Shown here in pieces: positions 58,120 through 64,000 of a stretch of DNA of 64,000 nt (positions within the stretch are counted from its first letter, which is position 1; each line of letters starts with the position of its first letter). Below the pieces are notes generated by a model. That model made no database searches and had not been told where the DNA came from. It saw only the letters and a list, made by a program, of their open reading frames with translations. Both the position numbers and the translations under genes were made by a program. This stretch comes from Streptomyces cupreus (GTDB lineage Bacteria; Actinomycetota; Actinomycetes; Streptomycetales; Streptomycetaceae), in the NCBI RefSeq assembly GCF_014257025.1, contig NZ_JACMSF010000047.1, positions 1 to 64,000 on the forward strand. The letters are read 5' to 3'.

Positions 58120-58130
58120 TCTCCGCCAGT

Positions 58131-58592
58131 ACGCAGCGCGGTGAGGTACTGCTTGCCGCGCATGACGAACGTCGCGATCCCGGCCTTGTCCGAATCCTCG
58201 AGCGCCGCGCGGAGCAGCTCGTAGACCTTGGTGTGCTCCTTGCCGCGGGGCGCGACGTAGTACGTCCGGGCGAAGTAGACCGGCTCGATGTCGGCCAGCT
58301 CGACGAAGTCGGTGATGTCGATGGTCTGGGAGCGGCCCGGCGCGATCCGGTCCAGCTCGTCGGGCTCGACGACGATGTACTCCCCCTCGGCGAGCTCGTA
58401 GCCCTTGACGATGTCCTCGGACGGTACTTCCCTGCCGGTGCGCTCGTTGACGCGCCGGTTGCGGATCCGGTCGGCGGTACCGCGCTGCAGCTGGTGGAAG
58501 TGGACCGTGTGGTCCTCGGTCGCCGTGTACAGGCCCACGGGCAGGCTGGCCAGTCCGAAGGTGATCACACCGGTCCAGATCGAGCGTGCCAT
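58131..58592 (-). pseudogene. ku: Ku DNA-end-binding protein, 5' part (split by insertion)
   Basis: This encodes residues 1-154 of Ku: MARSIWTGVITFGLASLPVG, HFHQLQRGTADRIRNRRVNE, IVKGYELAEGEYIVVEPDEL, VYFARTYYVAPRGKEHTKVY and GIATFVMRGKQYLTALR. The reading then enters the element (TGGDHLFHRCG). Ku holds broken DNA ends for non-homologous end joining with LigD-type ligases. With its 3' part separated at 53583-54212 and the downstream ligase truncated, this NHEJ operon is non-functional unless another copy exists elsewhere. Confidence 0.88.
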
Positions 58593-58747
58593 GACCGTTC
58601 ACTCCCGTGCCTGATGCTGCTGGTGGCGGGCCCGGCAGGGTGCGCCTGCTGACCACGGTGTCACTCCTCAACCAGGGGCGCGCGCCTGGCGCCGGCGTGG
58701 AGAGCAGCAGGTGGAGGGGTGGGGGGAAGGCGGGCATTGGGCTTTAG

Positions 58748-59158
58748 CCCGAGTGGACCCAGCGCCACCACGCCGAGGCACAGGGCGTGGGCGACATGAT
58801 CAAGGCCAGGCAGCCGCAAGTGCGCACCGTGGCCGTCGGCGAGGAGACCTTCCCCGGCGTCCACGTCATGCTCAGCCCCGGCCACAGCGCGGGACACACC
58901 GCCTACGTCATCAACGCCGGCCGGCAGCGGGTGATCGCCTTCGGTGACACCTTCCACTCCCCCGTCCAGATCACCCACCCGCTGTGGGAAGCCACCGCCG
59001 ACCACGACCGCGGACAGTCCGCCAGCCTCCGCCGCAGCCTCGTCACCGAACTGGCCGGGTCCGACACGATCGGATTCTGCGTCCACTTCGCCGACGTGGT
59101 CTTCGGCCGCGTCCACATCGACGGCGGTCGACCGGCCTGGCACCCGGTCGACGCCTGA
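58748..59158 (+). pseudogene. MBL-fold metallohydrolase, C-terminal half
   Basis: About 135 codons from the second half of a metallo-beta-lactamase fold hydrolase (PGVHVMLSPGHSAGHTAYVI with the metal-binding GH, RVIAFGDTFHSPVQITHPLW with the bridging Asp, and TIGFCVHFADVVFGRVHIDG). The HxHxDH motif that should come first is missing, and a stop lies at 58745. The fragment begins between ku and this point, so the upstream half was deleted. Confidence 0.6.
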
Positions 59159-59237
59159 GAAGAGCGCATCCTCGCCCTCACCGCTCTCGATCGCCGATGA
59201 AGAGGCGGCAGGCTGCGCTGACCTGCCAGGGCCCTCT

Positions 59238-60401
59238 TCATGCGAGCCGGTCGATGAGGATCATCGCCACGTCGTCCGTCAAGCGGCCCTCGGTGTGGCG
59301 GATCAATGCCTTGTGCAGTTCGTCCAGGAACTCCTGTGGGGAGGTGCCGACGGGTATCTGCTCCATGGTCTCCGGCAGATGGAGGAAATCGTTGTCACGG
59401 TTGCGGGCTTCGATCACGCCGTCGGTGTAGAGCAGCAGCCGGTCCCCGGGCTGGAACGGGTAACCCTCGGGCTTGGCAGGAGGGCCGTTGACGAGGTCTT
59501 CGAAACCGAGCGGCGGCAGTGGCGAGGCGGGCATCAGGGCCTGAACCTTGCCCTGGTGCAGTACCAGCGGAGGCGGATGACCGCGGTTGACCAGGTGCAC
59601 CACCTGTTCGTCCGGCACCTGGGCGATGACCGCGGTGGTGAACCCCTCCATGAGGACTTCGGGAAGTTCTGCCTGAGAGTAGGTACCTGGCACGGCGGCC
59701 TCTCGCCGCAGCGCGTCCGCGCAACGGTTCATGACCTCCTGCACTTTGTCCTCGTAATGAACGGCCTCCCGGAACGCGCCCAGTGCCACCGCGACCGCGC
59801 GTATGGCGGACAGCCCTTTCCCCCGGACGTCCCCCACGATCAGGCGGACGCCGTAGCGCGTCTGCACGGCCTCGTACAGATCGCCGCCTATCTGTGCCCC
59901 TGTCCCGGCCGCGAGGCACAGGCTGGCCGCCCGTACCGGGCCCAGGAACTCGGGGACAGGCCGCAGGACGACCTCCTGAGCCGCCACCGCGATCCGGCGG
60001 ACCTGGTCGAGCTCACTCTGCCTGCGCGTGCGCGCCGCGTTACTCAGGATGACACTGGCCACAGACACCACGATCAGCCCCAGGAAGTTGCCGATGATCA
60101 GCTGGGTCTGGGTTCCCCACGACTGGTTGTAGGTCGCGGAGGTCACGTTCACACCCGCAGCGAGGGCTGCCGCGGACAGCGTGCCCATCGGGCCCATCGT
60201 CAGCGCGGCCAGCGCCGGCGTCGTGGTGAGGACGGGACCGGTGACCAGATTGTGTGCGGGCGAGAGCTCGATGCTCAGCACCCCCAGCGCGATCGCGAAG
60301 GGCGCACACTGCGCCAGCGTGAAACGGACCTCGCCGCGACCGCCCATTCCTGGTCGAGAGGACGCTCCCGGCCGAACGGGTGAGCGAGGATGTGACCTCA
60401 T
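59238..60401 (-). CDS. Membrane PP2C phosphatase (SpoIIE type)
   Basis: A 387-residue protein with three or four N-terminal membrane helices (FTLAQCAPFAIALGVLSIEL, LTTTPALAALTMGPMGTLSA, LIIGNFLGLIVVSVASVILS). A short coiled coil and a C-terminal PP2C SpoIIE domain (about 165-385) follow. Metal-binding residues are in GAQIGGDLYEAVQ, VRLIVGDVRGKGLS, LLLYTDGVIEARNRD and LTDDVAMILIDRL. It has no HATPase, so it resembles the phosphatase-only RsbU/RsbX class. ATG at 60401 is the best guess; the ribosome-binding site is weak. The third SpoIIE-type gene of the window; it would act on an anti-anti-sigma factor or its antagonist. Confidence 0.82.
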   Translation of the reverse strand: MRSHPRSPVRPGASSRPGMGGRGEVRFTLAQCAPFAIALGVLSIELSPAHNLVTGPVLTTTPALAALTMGPMGTLSAAALAAGVNVTSATYNQSWGTQTQLIIGNFLGLIVVSVASVILSNAARTRRQSELDQVRRIAVAAQEVVLRPVPEFLGPVRAASLCLAAGTGAQIGGDLYEAVQTRYGVRLIVGDVRGKGLSAIRAVAVALGAFREAVHYEDKVQEVMNRCADALRREAAVPGTYSQAELPEVLMEGFTTAVIAQVPDEQVVHLVNRGHPPPLVLHQGKVQALMPASPLPPLGFEDLVNGPPAKPEGYPFQPGDRLLLYTDGVIEARNRDNDFLHLPETMEQIPVGTSPQEFLDELHKALIRHTEGRLTDDVAMILIDRLA

Positions 60402-60597
60402 GGGAACAGACTGCCTCGCGGAAGCTGCTACGGCCTCCCGGAAACCCGTGACCAGCGGCGCCCCTGCGCTCCTACGGTCACCAAATTGAAGTAATTGGCC
60501 CTGGTCTGCACCACATGCCACAGGCTGCCTGCCGCCCCGGGTCGAGGACGGCAGGCTGATGGCGCCTACGACGCTTTCTCAGGGCCTCGACTGGACG

Positions 60598-61440
60598 TCA
60601 CGGCGTGACGTCCACCAGAACCTTGCCGACGACGCCGCTCTCCACCGCCCGGTGCGCGTCGGCGGTGCAGTTGAGCGGAAAGCGGACCAGTGGCAGGCCG
60701 TGCACCTCGCCGACGGGCAGGGCACCGCCGCGGACGGCGGCGGCGACGTCCGTGGCGGCCGCGGCGCGTGCCTCCGGACCGGCCGTGTAGAGCACCAGGA
60801 ACTGGAAGCGTGTGTTCAGCACCATGTTCTGCAGCACGTCCAGTTCGACCGGCTTGCCACCGTCGTTGGCGTAGGTCGAGATCGTGCCGCGCGTCCGCAG
60901 CACGGCCAGGTCCAGTGCGAGGTTCGCGCCCAGCGCCACCTCGGCGACGATGTCGACGCCGTCCGGGGCGATCTTGCGGATCTCGACGGCCGGGTCTCCC
61001 TCGCGATAGTTGATCACGTGGTGGGCCCCGGCAGCGGTGGCCAGCCGGGCTTTCTCCGGGCCGCTGACCGTGCTGATCACGGTGGCACCGGCCCATCGGG
61101 CGAGCTGGATCACCGCGTGCCCGACCGCCCCGGCCCCGCCCGCGGCGAGCACCACCCTGCCGTCGAGTGCCCCGGGCTGCAGACGGCGCGGCCCGTCCTC
61201 GGCGACGGTGAGCGCGCGGTGCGCGGTGAGCGCGGGGACGCCAAGCGAGGCGCCGACGTCGAAACTGGCCTCATCAGGCAGCGGCACGGCCCGATCGGCG
61301 GGCACGACGGTGAACTCGGCAGCGGTGCCGGTGGGCCGCCCGGCGGCGGCCATGAACAGCCAGAACCGCTGACCGACCCGGCTCTGGTCGATTCCCTCAC
61401 CGACGGCGTCGATCGTGCCGGCTCCGTCGAGGTGCGGGTG
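60598..61440 (-). pseudogene. Quinone oxidoreductase, 5' truncated
   Basis: The reading from HPHLDGAGTIDAVGEGIDQS through LFMAAAGRPTGTAAEFTVVP, AAGGAGAVGHAVIQLARWAG (NADPH-binding) and STYANDGGKPVELDVLQNMV to VVGKVLVDVTP matches the last three-quarters of a QOR-type reductase. The first 80 or so residues (GroES-like start) are not present in any frame upstream of 61440. Unlike the intact paralogue at 49133, this gene lacks a start. Confidence 0.65.
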
Positions 61441-61789
61441 ACCTGCACATGCATCACGGGGGGGCGCGGCTGGGGCATGGTCGCTCTCGGGAAGTGTTGG
61501 GGAGAACGGCCCGCGTCGCGAGGTCGACTTGAACCGCCCGGCTTCGGTGGGCGAGTGGTCGGGGCCAGCGAGGCGGCGCCGGTGACCGTGGAGGGGCCCA
61601 ATGGTCCGGGACCCGGCTGCGGCCCTGGGTCGCCCGGGCAGTTCACCCATGTCCCGGCGATCGACGAGGCGATGTTCGCTGACATGTACAAGAAGGAAGC
61701 TCAGCGGCTGTTCAACTTCCTGTCGGTCGATGACCTGGTCAAAGCCCTGAGTGCGGACAGCGGCATCCACTGCGGGCACGCGCCGAACA

Positions 61790-62530
61790 GAGCCACACCA
61801 CACCCAGCGTCCGCCGCTTCGCGGCCGAGCAGGTGAAGTACGCGGCAACCTTCCTCCACTGGCTCGGCGAGCGGAACACCACCCTCGCATCCTGCCGACA
61901 GGCCGACATCGACGCCTGGTGGGCCGAGAACAGTGAACACGGCCGAACCTGTTCCAGGGCGTTTCTCAACTGGGCCATGCAGGGCCGCCGTTGCAGACGA
62001 TCGCTCTCCATACCGGCGATGAAGACTTCCCGGCGAGCCGCGCTGAGCGAGGACGAGCGCCTGGACGCCCTCGGCCGACTCCTGGCCGACACCGCGAGAC
62101 CGCTGCGACTCCGTGTCGCTGGGGTCATCGTGCTCCTCTACGCAGCCTCTGGCCCGGATCGTCCGGCTCACGGTCGACGACGTGATCCGCGACGGAGTAA
62201 CGGTGCTGCTAAGGCTCGGAGAACCAGCCTCGCCCGCTCCTGCACCGGTCGCCTCCCTGCTGCTGGAGCACATCGCGGACCGCGACAACATGAACACCGC
62301 CACCAACCCGGCATCCCGTGGCTTTTCCCCGGCCGCAGCCGCCCGCGGCGCCGCCATCCGGCAGCAACTCCTGGAAATGCCCATTCCCGTCGTCGCAGAG
62401 GCTCTCGGCTACCACGACAAGACCACCACTCGGCTCCGCAACGAGACCGGTGGGGCATGGAGCCGTTACGCCCCTGAGGATCACTCAAGATCGCCAGCGG
62501 GCTGGGCTCCTAAGGGAGCCGGCGACCGCT
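61790..62530 (+). pseudogene. Relic of a zinc-ribbon/recombinase-like protein (C-terminal half)
   Basis: The reading RFAAEQVKYAATFLHWLGER, SCRQADIDAWWAENSEHGRT, FLNWAMQGRRCR and LRLRVAGVIVLLYA, then in another frame PLARIVRLTVDDVIRDGVTV, parallels the recombinase-like half of the 770-residue protein at 55807. The late part EMPIPVVAEALGYHDKTTTR and LRNETGGAWSRYA corresponds to its last helices and again lacks the HxxR and Tyr set. At least two frameshifts and an internal deletion are present, and the zinc-ribbon half is missing. Confidence 0.6.
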
Positions 62531-62540
62531 GAATACGAAG

Positions 62541-62568
62541 GCCCACCAGCAAAAACGTGCTGGTGGGC
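62541..62568. terminator. Bidirectional hairpin terminator
   Basis: GCCCACCAGCA (62541-62551) and TGCTGGTGGGC (62558-62568) form an 11-pair stem with an A-rich six-base loop, between the recombinase relic and the stop of the convergent gene at 62583. Confidence 0.75.
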
Positions 62569-62582
62569 AGCCGGATTGGCTC

Positions 62583-63251
62583 TCAGCGGGCCTGCGGGTA
62601 GCCGATTTCGGAGATGTCTTGGGCCAGGTCTGCCAGGGTGACCTCTACATTCAACGACGACACGAGTTCCTGGTTCAGTGGCCGCAAGGCATACAGGTCA
62701 CTCACCGATTCAAGATCTACAGGGACCTCGTAATAGTCCTCGGCGAAGCGCTGGAACGCTTCGGGTGAGCGGTCGACCAGTAGTTGGAACAGACCCGTCG
62801 CCCCATCAGGGTCGGCGCGGTTCGAGGGGAAGTTGATCGTGCCGTGGTGCCACTGATCGTCCGTCGTCTCCCGCCACAAGCAGGCCGTCACGACGGGCAC
62901 GCCGTCCTCGTCGGTGAACGCCGGCTCCTCGACGAAGGGCTTGAAGACATCGGGAACGTCGTCGATCACTCCCGGCCAGGGCTCGCCATCGTGGCCATAT
63001 GGGTTCATCGGCGATTCGTGGCCGAAGCCGCGGACATAGACCCCGGCCGCCGAGAACACGATGGAGTACTCGTCTCCTGACCCGTTGCGCATCGAGGCCA
63101 TCTCCTCGCCTTCGGCCCAAGTGGCGTTGAAGGAGTAGTACCGGCTTTCCCAGTCCGGGCTCAGGATCGCGTCGAGCATCGCAAGCGAGCGGCACAGGTC
63201 CCGCAGGTCGACGATGTTGGGAAGCTGGCGGGCTACGTCACAGACAGTCAC
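62583..63251 (-). CDS. Hypothetical protein, 222 aa
   Basis: A soluble, acidic protein without signal peptide. Conserved-looking segments are VARQLPNIVDLRDLCRSLAM, SRYYSFNATWAEGEEMASMR, NGSGDEYSIVFSAAGVYVRG (a beta-rich core with the GSGDEY motif) and VDRSPEAFQRFAEDYYEVPV. I recognise it as a hypothetical protein type of Streptomyces but not a named family; it may belong to the immunity-protein-like group. GTG at 63251 is preferred over 63341 because the extra N-terminal residues are unlike the rest. The terminator at 62541 follows its stop. Confidence 0.6.
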   Translation of the reverse strand: MTVCDVARQLPNIVDLRDLCRSLAMLDAILSPDWESRYYSFNATWAEGEEMASMRNGSGDEYSIVFSAAGVYVRGFGHESPMNPYGHDGEPWPGVIDDVPDVFKPFVEEPAFTDEDGVPVVTACLWRETTDDQWHHGTINFPSNRADPDGATGLFQLLVDRSPEAFQRFAEDYYEVPVDLESVSDLYALRPLNQELVSSLNVEVTLADLAQDISEIGYPQAR

Positions 63252-63447
63252 GGGCTCATCCAACCGGATCCCTCTGACATCAGCTCCACTCCTGCCAGAC
63301 GTCACGGTCAGTAGCAGTTCCAGAGCCGGACGGGCCAACACGCGACAGTTGAATGGGCGAGCCCACCAGTACCGAGGCCCGAGAAGCCCGCGGGTTCAGA
63401 GAAACCGAATCATGTTCAGCGGGGACTCGCAGGACGATGCGTGCGCA

Positions 63448-63957
63448 TCAGCTGGGCGTATCCGTGAGGTGGGCGGGAACCGTTGGGCGGGTCGCGAGCC
63501 GGCGGGCTTCGGCCGCGACCTCGGCATCAACCTGGTCCATGGTTCTGTCGCCGTATTCGAGGATGTCGTACTCGTCGTCGAGTTCGGCCAGCCGCTCAGT
63601 CAGGGGCAGCTCATGTCCGTAGCGCTGATGAATGCGCAAAGTGAACTCCCGAGGCGTGAGCTCGCCGGCGAGCATATGGCGTGCGAGGGCTCGGGCGGCG
63701 GCTTCCTGGCCGACCTTGCTGGCAACCGGATAGAAGCTGAGGCCGAGTTCGGCGAGTGCTGTGGGAAGCAAGTCGTGGACGTCGTAGTCCGCCTCGGCAC
63801 GAGTGCAGGCGGCGAGTGTCCGAAGGCCTGGAGTGTCGAGGCCGGCGACGAGCGCATCACAGGCGGCACTGACGACCTCGCTCGCGCGGATCTCCCCCAT
63901 GCTCCAGAGGGCGGCATGGTCCTGTAGAGCGATTGCTGCTGCTTCGGTCGACGTCAC
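63448..63957 (-). CDS. Hypothetical helical protein, 169 aa
   Basis: A soluble, mostly alpha-helical acidic protein: TEAAAIALQDHAALWSMGEI, RASEVVSAACDALVAGLDTP, VGQEAAARALARHMLAGELT and LDDEYDILEYGDRTMDQVDA. No catalytic motif, signal peptide or membrane segment. The start may be GTG at 63957 or GTG at 63987; the ribosome-binding site is weak for both. It is followed on the same strand by the gene at 62583-63251, and the 197-base gap between them contains no supported gene. Confidence 0.6.
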   Translation of the reverse strand: MTSTEAAAIALQDHAALWSMGEIRASEVVSAACDALVAGLDTPGLRTLAACTRAEADYDVHDLLPTALAELGLSFYPVASKVGQEAAARALARHMLAGELTPREFTLRIHQRYGHELPLTERLAELDDEYDILEYGDRTMDQVDAEVAAEARRLATRPTVPAHLTDTPS

Positions 63958-64000
63958 GCGTCCATGATTCCCTTCACGGTCCGTCACGGTCGAGCAGATT

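Larger units (their letters stand above)
54213..58130 (+). mobile_element. Recombinase-XRE-zinc-ribbon element inserted in ku
   Basis: About 3.9 kb that interrupts ku at the codon boundary after ALR. It carries three genes in one operon: tyrosine recombinase, Cro/C1-type regulator and a 770-residue zinc-ribbon protein. The third base is far less GC-biased (many AAT, TAT, CTT, GAA codons) than in surrounding genes, a sign of transfer from another background. The last gene stops only 12 bases from the right boundary. No terminal inverted repeats or clear target duplication are visible, consistent with site-specific recombination rather than DDE transposition. Ends are estimated from ku continuity and may be off by a few bases. 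Confidence 0.8.

Noticed and set aside
54213-58130. Interpretation of the ku insert as a classical recombinase-in-trio element or an integrated phage.
   Set aside because: Only one protein has a full tyrosine-recombinase active site, the middle gene is a small HTH regulator, and there are no phage structural, replication or lysis genes.

Overview
The window is very GC-rich (about 70%) with start codons ATG, GTG and TTG, G/C-biased third positions, a complete conservon (cvnABCD), several SpoIIE-type PP2C phosphatases, DUF5709/DUF6480-type small proteins and many insertion-sequence relics. Together these point to a Streptomyces-like actinomycete. The density of broken genes suggests an accessory stretch of a chromosome arm rather than the conserved core; that placement is inference.

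Layout. 0-9.6 kb: small hypothetical proteins, one complete IS3-family element (3421-4750) whose two ends supply stop codons to both flanking genes, a histidine phosphatase, a truncated ISKra4-type transposase, a secreted beta-helix protein broken by an 8-bp tandem duplication, and a small secreted protein. 9.7-14.4 kb: SMI1/KNR4 protein, broken Mrr-like endonuclease, PIG-L/Mca-like deacetylase, and fragments of an ISL3 transposase and a tyrosine recombinase. 14.6-17.3 kb: an iorBA-type molybdenum hydroxylase pair. 17.4-18.5 kb: a graveyard of DUF418, IstB and other transposase scraps. 18.6-22.3 kb: the conservon. 22.4-24.4 kb: IS3/IS30 remnants joined to the 3' end of an ABC exporter gene. 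24.5-31.6 kb: a sugar-binding lipoprotein translationally coupled to a SpoIIE-type phosphatase, divergent from an ABC sugar importer operon whose binding protein is a close paralogue of the coupled lipoprotein. 31.7-37.6 kb: a scrambled recombinase relic, a monooxygenase-like protein, an IclR regulator, a broken pyruvyl transferase, two small Streptomyces-type proteins and a heavily decayed tannase. 38.3-42.0 kb: a membrane-bound cache/PAS/GAF/PP2C protein converging on an amino-acid-binding lipoprotein. 42.1-48.8 kb: HEAT fragment, EF-G paralogue, truncated trypsin-like protease, IS256 and IS630 scraps, and an ArsR regulator divergent from a secreted protein. 49.1-53.1 kb: a quinone oxidoreductase / Old Yellow Enzyme / MarR operon behind a palindromic operator, and an NmrA-like reductase. 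53.2-58.6 kb: an NHEJ operon (ku plus ATP-dependent ligase) in which ku is split by a 3.9-kb recombinase element of lower GC. 58.7-64 kb: further fragments, a third SpoIIE-type phosphatase and two hypothetical proteins.

The most interesting system is the element inside ku (54213-58130). It carries three tightly packed genes: a tyrosine recombinase with a full catalytic set, a small Cro/C1-type regulator, and a 770-residue protein with nine four-cysteine zinc-ribbon units followed by a recombinase-like domain that appears to lack the nucleophilic tyrosine. Relics related to its first and third genes lie at 31.7-32.6 kb and 61.8-62.5 kb, so this family has entered the region more than once. The second system worth attention is the repeated pairing of extracytoplasmic solute-binding lipoproteins with SpoIIE-type phosphatases.

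Many genes carry one- or two-base indels. Most are in already truncated or IS-flanked genes, while long functional genes nearby are clean. Real decay is therefore the likelier reading, but base-calling error at homopolymers cannot be excluded for single cases. All identifications rest on reading the translated sequence by eye; no database search was run.
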